The position numbers and the translations under genes were made by a program. DNA of 64,000 bases, taken from contig NZ_JELR01000001.1 in NCBI RefSeq assembly GCF_000708675.1, forward strand, positions 310,001 to 374,000, given 5' to 3'. The notes beneath the pieces are model-generated. The model saw nothing but the letters and a program-made list of their open reading frames with translations, searched no databases and was not told where the DNA came from. Positions 9,651 through 21,301 of the stretch are shown one piece after another; position 1 is the first letter of the stretch; each line of letters begins with the position of its first letter. Origin of the DNA: Microbulbifer sp. HZ11. Lineage in GTDB: Bacteria > Pseudomonadota > Gammaproteobacteria > Pseudomonadales > Cellvibrionaceae.

Positions 9651-10565
9651 ATGGGGGCGTATTTTGATCACGGTTGGTGGTCGCTGCTTATTTATTGCGC
9701 AGTGTCCGGCGCCGTCGCCGCGATGGTGTTGCGACTGCTTCTAACCCGGCTGCGTGAATTTGCCTTGGATGCGCCGAATCACCGCTCCCTACATGAAACG
9801 CCGGTGCCGAGAACTGGGGGTTGGGGGCTGCTGACTGGCACCTCTGTCGGATTACTGCTAAGTCAGCCGGAATTTCAACCTGGCATCGTTTTTGCCTTTA
9901 TCGCGTTACTGCTGGTTTCTGTGGCCGATGATTTGCGCTCGCTGAGCGCGCGATTGCGTTTCTCTGTACAGATTTTATCCGTAATGGTCTTGCTGTATTC
10001 GTTGGCGCTGTCGTTTGTTACGCCAAGGTCGTGGGTTATATGGCCGCTGTTGGTCCTGACCGGCGTCTGGGTTGTCAATCTGTATAACTTTATGGATGGC
10101 ATGGACGGGTTTGCCGGGAGTATGACGGCGATCGGCTTTGCAGCGTTGGGTGCGATCTGCTTTTTGAGAAATGTGCCGCAAATCGGAATTATTTGCCTGT
10201 TGGTCGCAACAAGTAGTGTCGTTTTTTTGTACTACAATTGGCCGCGTGCACAAATTTTCCTCGGTGATGCCGGCTCAACCGTAATCGGTCTGGCGGTTTT
10301 TGCAGTGAGTGTGGCAGGCTGGCAGCAGGGCGCCTTTGGGTTGGTGGTTCCGTTGCTGATATTTCTGCCGTTCTGGCTGGATGCCACGGTTACCCTGATC
10401 ATCAGAATGCTGCGCAGAGAGCGCTGGTGGGAAGCGCATCGCCAGCATTTTTACCAGCGGATGGCACTGAAGCACGGCGTGAAAACGTCATTGTTTATCG
10501 AAGTGGCCGTGATGGTGAGCACGTCTTTGTTAGCCCTGGTGCTGGTAGCATCCGGGGTGGCTTGA
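9651..10565 (+). CDS. Undecaprenyl-phosphate glycosyltransferase family 4 (WbpL/WecA-like)
   Basis: A polytopic membrane enzyme of the MraY/WecA superfamily that would load the first sugar phosphate of an O-antigen or exopolysaccharide repeat onto undecaprenyl phosphate. It has about ten TM helices, the N-terminal HRSLHETPVPRTGGWG segment, the Asp-rich VADDLRSLSAR motif, the NLYNFMDGMDGFAG motif, and FLGDAGSTVIG. ATG 9651 (MGAYFDHGWW) gives 304 residues and begins just before the first TM helix. An in-frame TTG at 9594 is possible but adds a non-family leader. The next gene is wbpM-like. Confidence 0.85.
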   Translation: MGAYFDHGWWSLLIYCAVSGAVAAMVLRLLLTRLREFALDAPNHRSLHETPVPRTGGWGLLTGTSVGLLLSQPEFQPGIVFAFIALLLVSVADDLRSLSARLRFSVQILSVMVLLYSLALSFVTPRSWVIWPLLVLTGVWVVNLYNFMDGMDGFAGSMTAIGFAALGAICFLRNVPQIGIICLLVATSSVVFLYYNWPRAQIFLGDAGSTVIGLAVFAVSVAGWQQGAFGLVVPLLIFLPFWLDATVTLIIRMLRRERWWEAHRQHFYQRMALKHGVKTSLFIEVAVMVSTSLLALVLVASGVA

Positions 10566-10673
10566 CGGCCCCACAAAGTGGTTGCGAAGGGTAAATGACG
10601 TAAAGGGCATTTCGGTTGTTTGTGTTTGTGGGAGGGCCTGTGGTGCCCGGTAAAGGAATTTTTTGGGGGGTTG

Positions 10674-12668
10674 GTGAAAAGCTTTTATAAAGCTGCGCAA
10701 AAAAACTACAAGCCGTTTTTGATGCTCTGCTATGACCTGCTGATGCTCACGGCTGCGTTTTTACTGGCCATGACCATTCGCTTTAATGGTGCTGGCACGG
10801 TCACCGAGCCCGCTATGGCGTTGTGTCTGGCCATGACACTCATTTCCAGTAGTTTTATTTTCCTCCGCCTGGGGTTGTATCGCACGGTAATCCGCTACAT
10901 GGGTCAGCAGGCTATTGTGGCTGTGCTGCAGGGCGTGACGGCGTCTGCCGTGGTCTTGGCGGTGGCTTCCTACCTCACCTATGCCGGTGTGCCGCGCTCT
11001 GTCCCGGTCATTTACTGGTGTTTCGCGCTGATTACCGTGGGTGGTTCCCGCTGGTTGGTGCGTGTCTACTACCAGATGGCGCTGGAAATTCACAAAACTC
11101 GCGTTGCAATTTACGGTGCGGGTACCGCTGGCCTGCAGCTGTACAAGGGGCTGATTCACGGCGAGATGTACAAGACCGTCGCTTTTTTTGACGACAACGC
11201 CTCCAAACAGAATACGCTGATTGATGGTGTATTGGTTTATAGCCCGGCCAATATCCACGAAGTGATTGCCGAGCGGGACATTTCCGAAATCCTGCTGGCA
11301 ATGCCCGGCGTGCCCAAGCGTCGTCGTCGAGAGATCACTCGCAGCCTGCGTGAGCGCGGTATCGTGGTGAAAGTGATTCCGGGTATGGAGGAGTTGGTAG
11401 ACAGTGCCGGCCGCGTATCCGATGTCTCCCAGATTTATGAAAACATCCTGGGGCGTGCCCCGGTTGAGCCGCAGAAAGAGCTGGTCTCAGCATCCATTAC
11501 CGGCAAGGTGGTGATGGTGACAGGGGCGGGTGGCTCTATCGGCTCGGAGCTTTGTCGTCAGATTATCCAGTGGGCACCTGCCAAGCTGATAATGCTCGAG
11601 TCTTCAGAGTTCTCCCTGTACCAGATCGAGCGCGAGTTACAGCAACAGCAGCAGGATGAAGGCCTGCAAGTGGAAGTGACAGCGCTGTTGGGGGATGTTC
11701 GTAATCGCGGGCGGGTTGCCGAGATTATCCAGTCATTCGAAGTGCACACCATCTATCACGCGGCGGCCTACAAGCATGTGCCGCTGGTGGAGCAGAATGT
11801 GGTGGTGGGTGCCGAGAATAATGTGCTGGGTACTCTCGCCGTGCTGGAAGCTGCCGAGGCGTACGGCGTGGAGCAGTTTGTACTGGTTTCCACGGATAAG
11901 GCGGTGCGCCCGACCAATGTCATGGGAGCGACTAAGCGCCTTGCCGAGTTGATCTGTCAGGATTTTGGGCGTCGTTTCGGGCGTACCCGGGTTTGCATGG
12001 TGCGTTTCGGAAATGTACTGGGTTCTTCAGGCTCGGTTATTCCGCTGTTTACCGACCAGATCAATGCCGGCGGCCCGGTGACGGTGACCCACCCCAAGGT
12101 GACCCGTTTCTTTATGACCATTCCTGAAGCGGCACAGCTGGTGCTACAGGCGGGAAGCATGGGGCGCAAAGGGGAAGTCTTTGTGTTGGATATGGGTGAG
12201 CCGGTTCGCATTCTGGATATTGCCCGGCGTCTGATTCAGATTATGGGTCACACCGTGCGCGATGAGGCCAACCCCGATGGCGATATCGAAATTCAGATTT
12301 CCGGGTTGCGCCCGGGTGAGAAGCTTTACGAAGAGTTATTGCTGGGGGATGCGGTTGCGGGAACTGATCACCCTATGATCATGCGCGCCGAAGAGGAGCG
12401 CCTGCCCAGTGAGCAGCTTCAGTCGTTTATGGTCGAGCTGAAAGACGCCTGCGTGCGCCAGGATTGTGCTGCGGTGCATCGCCTGTTGATTGAAGCGGTG
12501 AAAGACTATACGCCGAAACAGGAGTTGGTGGACACAGTCTGGACGCAGTTGTCGGAAGCCGGTGTATCTGGAAGTGCTGTGTCGGAGGGCGCAGAAGTGC
12601 GTCGTTTGCCTGTAGCGTCAGGTGGTCGCCGGGTGCAAAGAATCACCGGCGAAGTGCCGGAAGTATAA
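10674..12668 (+). CDS. Nucleoside-diphosphate sugar epimerase/dehydratase, WbpM/CapD family
   Basis: Makes UDP-4-keto-6-deoxy sugars for the first residue of O-antigen or capsule. The N-terminus (about residues 1-130) has four TM helices. A first Rossmann-like domain begins at VAIYGAGTAGLQLY. The catalytic SDR domain begins at VVMVTGAGGSIGSELC and carries YHAAAYKHVPLVE, VLVSTDKAVRPTNVMGA and LRPGEKLYEELL. GTG 10674 gives 664 residues, close to the known ~665 of P. aeruginosa WbpM. In-frame TTG codons at 10671 and 10620 are alternatives and no clear Shine-Dalgarno decides. In Pseudomonas, wbpM is the last gene of the O-antigen locus and lies next to tRNA-Asn and uvrB, exactly as here. Confidence 0.9.
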   Translation: MKSFYKAAQKNYKPFLMLCYDLLMLTAAFLLAMTIRFNGAGTVTEPAMALCLAMTLISSSFIFLRLGLYRTVIRYMGQQAIVAVLQGVTASAVVLAVASYLTYAGVPRSVPVIYWCFALITVGGSRWLVRVYYQMALEIHKTRVAIYGAGTAGLQLYKGLIHGEMYKTVAFFDDNASKQNTLIDGVLVYSPANIHEVIAERDISEILLAMPGVPKRRRREITRSLRERGIVVKVIPGMEELVDSAGRVSDVSQIYENILGRAPVEPQKELVSASITGKVVMVTGAGGSIGSELCRQIIQWAPAKLIMLESSEFSLYQIERELQQQQQDEGLQVEVTALLGDVRNRGRVAEIIQSFEVHTIYHAAAYKHVPLVEQNVVVGAENNVLGTLAVLEAAEAYGVEQFVLVSTDKAVRPTNVMGATKRLAELICQDFGRRFGRTRVCMVRFGNVLGSSGSVIPLFTDQINAGGPVTVTHPKVTRFFMTIPEAAQLVLQAGSMGRKGEVFVLDMGEPVRILDIARRLIQIMGHTVRDEANPDGDIEIQISGLRPGEKLYEELLLGDAVAGTDHPMIMRAEEERLPSEQLQSFMVELKDACVRQDCAAVHRLLIEAVKDYTPKQELVDTVWTQLSEAGVSGSAVSEGAEVRRLPVASGGRRVQRITGEVPEV

Positions 12669-12771
12669 TTGATGGATACGTGGGGTGGGGCGAATTGTGT
12701 TTGCCCCCTCCGTATTCCCGGAATAAAGGCCCAATCAAAGTGCCTGCCGAGGCCACCAAACGTCAGGCAAT

Positions 12772-12808
12772 AAAAAACCCCGTAACCGGTTAGGGTACGG
12801 GGTTTTTT
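12772..12808. terminator. Bidirectional intrinsic terminator
   Basis: A near-perfect inverted repeat (AAAAAACCCCGTAAC and its partner ending in ACGGGGTTTTTT) lies between wbpM-like and the first tRNA-Asn gene. It carries a T-run on both strands, so it can end the rightward polysaccharide operon and the leftward tRNA transcript. Confidence 0.85.
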
Positions 12809-12811
12809 GTT

Positions 12812-12887
12812 TGGCTCCGCCTGCTGGGCTCGAACCAGCGACCCAATGATTAACAGTCATTTGCTCTACCAACTGAGCTAAGGCGGA
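12812..12887 (-). tRNA. tRNA-Asn (anticodon GTT), copy 1
   Basis: Read on the minus strand, this is a complete 76-base cloverleaf starting TCCGCCTTAGCTCAG, with anticodon loop CTGTTAA (GTT), T arm GGTTCGAGCC, and acceptor GGCGGA-G-CCA with encoded CCA. It is followed by the terminator at 12772-12808. Confidence 0.95.
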
Positions 12888-12992
12888 ATTTTCGGTTAGG
12901 GCGCCTGCCTCTTGGTGAAGGTGGCCCTGAAAGAGCATAGCTCTAAATAAAATCTTCGTGGCAATTAAGTGTCGCAACGAACATTTTGAATT

Positions 12993-13068
12993 TGGCTCCG
13001 CCTGCTGGGCTCGAACCAGCGACCCAATGATTAACAGTCATTTGCTCTACCAACTGAGCTAAGGCGGA
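12993..13068 (-). tRNA. tRNA-Asn (anticodon GTT), copy 2
   Basis: Identical over all 76 bases to the copy at 12812-12887. The two lie 105 bases apart on the minus strand and are probably co-transcribed, with this one first. Two tRNA-Asn genes between wbpM and uvrB are also found in Pseudomonas aeruginosa. Confidence 0.95.
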
Positions 13069-13300
13069 ACTGCCTGATCGGTCTTGCAAATGCCGTCCCG
13101 GTCAGGTGGCGCGTATCTTATAGAGCACCCCAAACCAGGTCAACCCTTTTACCTAAAAATAAGCCTTTGATTTTGCAGTGTTTATTTTCTCGCCGCCCCG
13201 TTCAAGCTAAGACCTGATTTGTCCCGCACCGGGGTGTGCGCCTACAATTTCCCACCCCGGAGTGCCGGGCGTGAAGCGAAACCGGAGTGGTAGTTGGTCA

Positions 13301-15310
<2,010 letters not shown>

Positions 15311-15321
15311 GGTGTTGGTTG

Positions 15322-16329
15322 CTAGTTCGTCTGATTGGTTGCGGGCGCAGCCTTGGGTTGTGTTGGTTGCTTCACCGGCTGCTTCACTGGTTGCTTCAAT
15401 AGCAGCAGGCTGCCGATAATCACCACCATGCCGAACAGGTGGATCGTGGTAAAGGGTTCCCCCAGTACCAGTGCGGCAGCAATCAGTGTCACCACCGGGC
15501 CGGATGTGCCAATGGCGCCGGTCGTCGCGGAGCCGATCTGCAGGATCGCCGCGCTCATCATTAACGACGGAATCACCGTGCACAGAAACGCGACCGCCAG
15601 CGCATAGCTGTAAACCGGCCACGGTTGTTGCAGGCGCGACCAGTCCCCCTGGATTGCAAAATGCACCGCAATCGCGGCGCTTGCGGCCATCATGGCCAGG
15701 GCGGTGAACTGCCGGCTTCCTAGTGTCTGGATCACTTTCTCGCTGAAGGCCACATAGAGTGAAAAGCTGAGTGCACTGCCGAAGGTCAGAAGCGCGCCCC
15801 AGCTCACGCCCTCAAGGTTTACCCAGGAGGGGGTTGGCACCCCGGTACTGAAATCCTGGTCCTGCCAGTAAATCAACAGAATCCCCCCGTAGGCGCCCGC
15901 CAGGCACAGCAGCTGCCGGGGTGAAGCGGATTTCCCCAGAAACAGCCAGCCGAGGATCAGTACCAGGGTGGGGTACAGGTAAATGATCAGGCGCTCGAAG
16001 TTCGCGCTGATATAGCGCAGCCCCTGCAGGTCGAGAAAGCTCGCCAGGTAATAGCTGCAGAGCCCCAGAGCGACGGTAATCAGCAGGTTGCGTCCGCTCA
16101 CCGGTTGCCACTGTCCTCGCTGGTGTAGCAAAAGCAGAATGGCGATGTAAAACGGCAGTGCCAGGGCCATGCGCAGGAGAATAAAAGTCTCCACATCGAC
16201 GCCATAGCGGTAGGCCAGTTTGATAAAGATCGCCTTAATGGAGAAGAGGGCGGCGGCGCCCAGTGCCAGCAGAAATCCACTGCGGCTGATATTGCTGTCA
16301 GTGGCGATGTCGGTAGGTGAGGTGCTCAT
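15322..16329 (-). CDS. EamA/DMT-family transporter
   Basis: A 335-residue protein with about ten TM helices arranged as two EamA repeats, typical of drug/metabolite exporters. The substrate cannot be told from sequence. The N-terminal ~20 residues are hydrophilic. The C-terminal tail carries a short tandem repeat (KQPVKQPVKQP) encoded by 12-base DNA repeats, a low-complexity extension outside the membrane. It converges on uvrB. Confidence 0.85.
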   Translation of the reverse strand: MSTSPTDIATDSNISRSGFLLALGAAALFSIKAIFIKLAYRYGVDVETFILLRMALALPFYIAILLLLHQRGQWQPVSGRNLLITVALGLCSYYLASFLDLQGLRYISANFERLIIYLYPTLVLILGWLFLGKSASPRQLLCLAGAYGGILLIYWQDQDFSTGVPTPSWVNLEGVSWGALLTFGSALSFSLYVAFSEKVIQTLGSRQFTALAMMAASAAIAVHFAIQGDWSRLQQPWPVYSYALAVAFLCTVIPSLMMSAAILQIGSATTGAIGTSGPVVTLIAAALVLGEPFTTIHLFGMVVIIGSLLLLKQPVKQPVKQPTQPKAAPATNQTN

Positions 16330-16536
16330 AAAGTCCTTTAAATACTATGGCAGGAGACCGGTCGGACACGGTTGCGGTCTCGGCGCTGCATCCTGCAGCC
16401 GGGCCACGATACCCCAAGTGCTTGATTGGCGGAAATTTTTTCTGATTTCGGCAGTTGAAAAGCAAAAAAGCTGGTGCTAAAGTTCGCGTCCTCTGCAGCG
16501 GGGGCCGTGTCCTACGGGTTCCAGTTGTCAGTCTTT

Positions 16537-16613
<77 letters not shown>

Positions 16614-16734
16614 TTTTCTCGCGAGTTCTTTCTCCTATCCTGATCTAGCTCGCACCGGGCCAAAGCCCACTCTTCACACACTGTGAATCACGCGGTCTTT
16701 CGTAGGGATCGCCACTGAAACAAAAGGAAGAACA

Positions 16735-18669
16735 ATGCCTGTTGTTACCCTCCCTGACGGTTCCCGTCGCGAATTCTCCAACCCTGTTTCCGTATTCGAC
16801 GTTGCCAATGATATTGGTCCCGGCCTGGCGAAAGCTGCCCTGGCGGGTGTTGTCGACGGCAAGGAAGTGGACACCAGTTTTGTGATTGATCACGATGCCG
16901 ACCTGGCCATCGTGACCGATCGCCAGCCGGAAGGCCTGGAAATCATTCGTCACTCCACCGCACACCTGCTGGCCCAGGCGGTCAAGCAGCTGTACCCCGG
17001 TGCTCAGGTCACCATCGGCCCGGTGATCGAAGACGGCTTCTATTACGATTTCGCCTACGAGCGGCAATTTACCCCGGAAGATCTGGAAAAGATCGAGAAG
17101 CGCATGGAAGAGCTGGCCAAGGAAGATATTCCGGTCAGCCGTCGCCTGCTGCCCCGGGATGACGCGGTCAAATACTTCCGTGAGATGGGGGAAGAATACA
17201 AGGCGGAAATTATCGCCAGCATTCCCACCAACGAAGATATCTCCCTGTATCGCCAGGGCGACTTTGAAGACCTGTGTCGCGGCCCGCACGTGCCGTCTAC
17301 CGGCAAGCTGAAGGCCTTCAAACTGACCAAAGTGGCCGGCGCTTACTGGCGTGGCGATGCCAAAAACGAAATGCTGACCCGTGTTTACGGTACCGCCTGG
17401 GCCAACAAGAAAGAGCTCAAGGCGTATCTGCACCGTATCGCGGAAGCGGAAAAGCGCGACCACCGCAAGCTGGCGAAGAAGTTTGACCTGTTCCATATTC
17501 AGGAAGAAGCGCCGGGCATGGTGTTCTGGCACCCCAACGGTTGGACGGTATACAGCACCGTTGAGCAGTACATGCGTGAGCGCCAGCGCGAGCGCGGCTA
17601 CAAAGAGATCAAGACCCCGCAACTGGTGGATTTCTCCCTGTGGCAGAAATCCGGTCACGCCGACAAGTTCGGCGACGACATGTTCACACTGACCAGCGAA
17701 GAGCGTCAGTTCGCCATCAAGCCCATGAACTGCCCCTGTCACGTGCAGGTGTTCAATCAGGGCCTGCGCAGCTACCGCGATCTGCCCCTGCGACTGGCGG
17801 AGTTCGGCTCCTGTCACCGCAGCGAACCCTCCGGTTCCCTGCACGGCCTGATGCGTGTGCGCGGTTTTGTGCAGGACGATGGCCACATCTTCTGTACCGA
17901 AGATCAGATCCAGTCCGAAGTGTCCGAGTTCATGGACCTGCTGCACGCGGTCTATAAAGACTTCGGCTTCGAGGAAGTGATCTATCGTTTATCTACCCGT
18001 CCGGAACAGCGCGTCGGCTCTGACGAAAGCTGGGACAAGGCGGAGAAAGCCCTGGCGGATGCCCTGAATGCGGCGGACCTGCCGTGGGAAGAGCTGCCGG
18101 GTGAGGGTGCCTTCTACGGGCCCAAGATCGAATTCTCCCTGAAAGACTGCCTCGGCCGTGTATGGCAGTGCGGCACCATTCAGGTGGACTTCTCCATGCC
18201 GGGCCGCCTGGACGCCCAGTATGTGGCGGAAGATGGTTCCCGTCAGACCCCGGTAATGCTGCACCGTGCGACCCTCGGGTCGTTCGAGCGCTTTATCGGT
18301 ATTCTGATCGAGAACTACGAGGGTGCCTTCCCGACCTGGCTGGCCCCGCAGCAGGTGGCGGTGCTGAATATCACCGACCGCCAGTCTGAATACTGCCAGA
18401 ACCTCGAGTCCAAGCTGGGTGCAGAAGGTTTCCGCGCCGCTGCCGACTTGAGAAACGAGAAGATCGGCTTTAAAATCCGCGAGCACACGCTTCAGCGTGT
18501 ACCTTATCTGCTGGTAATCGGCGATAAGGAAGTGGAAAACCAGACGGTCGCCGTGCGGACACGTAGCGGTGAGGACCTCGGAACCATGACTTATGAGTCT
18601 TTCCTTGAGCTCCTCCGCCAGGATGTGGATCGCCGCGGCCGTTCGTCTATTGAGGGCGCAGCTGAATAA
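16735..18669 (+). CDS. thrS: Threonyl-tRNA synthetase
   Basis: A class II synthetase of 644 residues, close to E. coli's 642. It has an N-terminal TGS domain ([14 protein letters not shown]), an editing domain with the HSTAH zinc/editing motif, the catalytic core with MNCPCH (zinc-binding Cys), FRSE-like motif 2 within [10 protein letters not shown], and a C-terminal anticodon-binding domain. AACAAAAGGAAGAACA precedes the start. It leads the thrS-infC-rpmI-rplT-pheST-ihfA run. Confidence 0.98.
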   Translation: MPVVTLPDGSRREFSNPVSVFDVANDIGPGLAKAALAGVVDGKEVDTSFVIDHDADLAIVTDRQPEGLEIIRHSTAHLLAQAVKQLYPGAQVTIGPVIEDGFYYDFAYERQFTPEDLEKIEKRMEELAKEDIPVSRRLLPRDDAVKYFREMGEEYKAEIIASIPTNEDISLYRQGDFEDLCRGPHVPSTGKLKAFKLTKVAGAYWRGDAKNEMLTRVYGTAWANKKELKAYLHRIAEAEKRDHRKLAKKFDLFHIQEEAPGMVFWHPNGWTVYSTVEQYMRERQRERGYKEIKTPQLVDFSLWQKSGHADKFGDDMFTLTSEERQFAIKPMNCPCHVQVFNQGLRSYRDLPLRLAEFGSCHRSEPSGSLHGLMRVRGFVQDDGHIFCTEDQIQSEVSEFMDLLHAVYKDFGFEEVIYRLSTRPEQRVGSDESWDKAEKALADALNAADLPWEELPGEGAFYGPKIEFSLKDCLGRVWQCGTIQVDFSMPGRLDAQYVAEDGSRQTPVMLHRATLGSFERFIGILIENYEGAFPTWLAPQQVAVLNITDRQSEYCQNLESKLGAEGFRAAADLRNEKIGFKIREHTLQRVPYLLVIGDKEVENQTVAVRTRSGEDLGTMTYESFLELLRQDVDRRGRSSIEGAAE

Positions 18670-18709
18670 GTGCCCAGTAGACTTTTATTAATTACCGGAG
18701 ACGAGTGTT

Positions 18710-19249
18710 ATTAAACGAGATATGAAAGGAAAGTCCAAAAAGGCCCGCATCAATGATCAGATCGAAGCATCGCAACTGCGACTGATCGGTGCGGATGGTG
18801 AACAGGTAGGTATTGTTTCTCTGGAAGAGGCGCTGGAACACGCGCAGAAAGCCAGCCTGGATCTCGTTGAAATCGCCTCGGACTCCGACCCCATCGTCTG
18901 TAAAATCATGGACTATGGCAAGCACGTATTTGAGGCCAAGAAGGCTAAAAATGCGGCTAAGAAGAAACAGAAGCAGCAGCAGATCAAGGAAATGAAGTTC
19001 CGTCCCGGTACCGATATCGGCGACTACCAGATCAAGCTGCGCAACCTGACCCGCTTCCTGGAAGCCGGGGACAAGGCGAAAGTCTCCCTGCGCTTCCGCG
19101 GCCGTGAAATGGCCCACCAGGAGTTGGGGATGGAAATGATGCAGCGCATCGAGAAAGATCTCGAGGAGCTGGGTACTGTGGAGCAGCGGCCGAAGATGGA
19201 AGGCCGTCAGATGATCATGGTCATCGCGCCCAGTAAAAAGAAAAAGTAA
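18710..19249 (+). CDS. infC: Translation initiation factor IF-3 (ATT start)
   Basis: Binds 30S subunits and checks start-codon and initiator-tRNA pairing. The body shows [17 protein letters not shown] (N domain), a Lys-rich linker helix and the C domain ([16 protein letters not shown]). The first in-frame ATG is at 18722, but its Shine-Dalgarno GGAG (18697-18700) is 21 bases away. An in-frame ATT at 18710, read as (M)[10 protein letters not shown], is 9 bases from that GGAG and gives the usual N-terminus. A rare AUU start is a known hallmark of infC and allows IF3 to repress its own translation. The length is 179 residues. Confidence 0.93.
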   Translation: MKRDMKGKSKKARINDQIEASQLRLIGADGEQVGIVSLEEALEHAQKASLDLVEIASDSDPIVCKIMDYGKHVFEAKKAKNAAKKKQKQQQIKEMKFRPGTDIGDYQIKLRNLTRFLEAGDKAKVSLRFRGREMAHQELGMEMMQRIEKDLEELGTVEQRPKMEGRQMIMVIAPSKKKK

Positions 19250-19390
19250 GGCGCAGGGTTCACTCTGCACCTTCTTTTCGGGAAGTGATCGGGCGACGGC
19301 TGCCTTCTCACTCCCGCACAGTTACAGGCCTCGGCCTGTAGCCAATTAAACAAGCCCATTCGTGGGTCATTATTTACTTTGGAGTACAAA

Positions 19391-19585
19391 ATGCCGAAAG
19401 CAAAAGTACACAGTGGCGCTGCCAAGCGCTTCAAGAAGACGGCTTCGGGCTACAAGCACAAGCACGCCAACAAGAGCCACATCCTCACCAAGATGACCAC
19501 CAAGCGTAAGCGTCAGCTGCGCGGCACCAACACTTTGAACAAGTCTGATGCCACCCTGGTCGATCGCATGCTGCGCGCCAAGTAA
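19391..19585 (+). CDS. rpmI: 50S ribosomal protein L35
   Basis: A small basic ribosomal protein (64 residues) starting [18 protein letters not shown] 19391 has TTGGAGT just upstream; the longer frame from 19379 is not needed. The 141-base leader before it holds a small hairpin (ACAGGCC/GGCCTGT near 19324-19340) where L20 autoregulation acts in relatives. Confidence 0.97.
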   Translation: MPKAKVHSGAAKRFKKTASGYKHKHANKSHILTKMTTKRKRQLRGTNTLNKSDATLVDRMLRAK

Positions 19586-19621
19586 TTGGCTGCACACGTA
19601 AGTTTTTAAGAGGATATTGAT

Positions 19622-19981
19622 ATGGCCCGTGTAAAACGTGGTGTAGTGGCGCGTCGCAGTCACAAGAAAATTCTGAAGCAGGCTAAAGGTTACTACGGTG
19701 CGCGTTCTCGCGTATTCCGCGTAGCCAAGCAGGCAGTCATCAAAGCTGGTCAGTACGCTTACCGCGACCGTCGCGTTAAGAAGCGTAACTTCCGCGCTCT
19801 GTGGATCACGCGTATCAACGCCCAGTCCCGCGCTGAAGGCCTGAGCTACAGCCGACTGATTGCTGGCCTGAAGAAGGCGGATATCGCTCTGGATCGCCGT
19901 GTTCTGGCTGATCTGGCGGTATACGACAAAGCCGCTTTTGCTGCCGTAGTTGAAAAAGCCAAGGCAGCCCTGGCAGCTTAA
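19622..19981 (+). CDS. rplT: 50S ribosomal protein L20
   Basis: A 119-residue basic protein needed early in 50S assembly; it represses rpmI-rplT translation in E. coli. The start [16 protein letters not shown] and the conserved [15 protein letters not shown] are typical. AAGAGGATATTGAT precedes the start. A strong terminator follows 48 bases downstream. Confidence 0.98.
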   Translation: MARVKRGVVARRSHKKILKQAKGYYGARSRVFRVAKQAVIKAGQYAYRDRRVKKRNFRALWITRINAQSRAEGLSYSRLIAGLKKADIALDRRVLADLAVYDKAAFAAVVEKAKAALAA

Positions 19982-20028
19982 TTAGCGCCTGCAGAATAAA
20001 TCGGCCCGCGAGGGCGGATTTGTGCTTT

Positions 20029-20070
20029 AAAAATAGGGAAGGGCTGTTTGGCTCTTCCCTATTTTTTTAT
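20029..20070 (+). terminator. Rho-independent terminator after rplT
   Basis: The stem AAAATAGGGAAGGGC pairs with GCTCTTCCCTATTTT around a short loop and is followed by a T-run. It separates infC-rpmI-rplT from pheST, and may act as a constitutive terminator or attenuator ahead of pheS. Confidence 0.85.
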
Positions 20071-20183
20071 CTGTAATGTCTATACAGAACAAATTTATGA
20101 CGCGGTGGACTGCTATTATCCGCTGCGGAAAATAAGTACTCATTGTCACTCATCGATCAGAACGAGTCAGAGCGAGCGAATAG

Positions 20184-21221
<1,038 letters not shown>

Positions 21222-21301
21222 ATCGAATCCAATTTATTGGGAGCCCACTGTGTGGGTGAACCGCGCAAAGCGCGCAAGAAACAAATAGCTAGAGATCAGA
21301 T

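Noticed and set aside
13069-13300. LexA box for uvrB
   Set aside because: No CTGT-N8-ACAG match with fewer than two mismatches was found.
16645-17946. 433-residue open frame antisense to thrS
   Set aside because: Shadow frame with His/Gly-rich sequence typical of antisense to a GC-rich gene.
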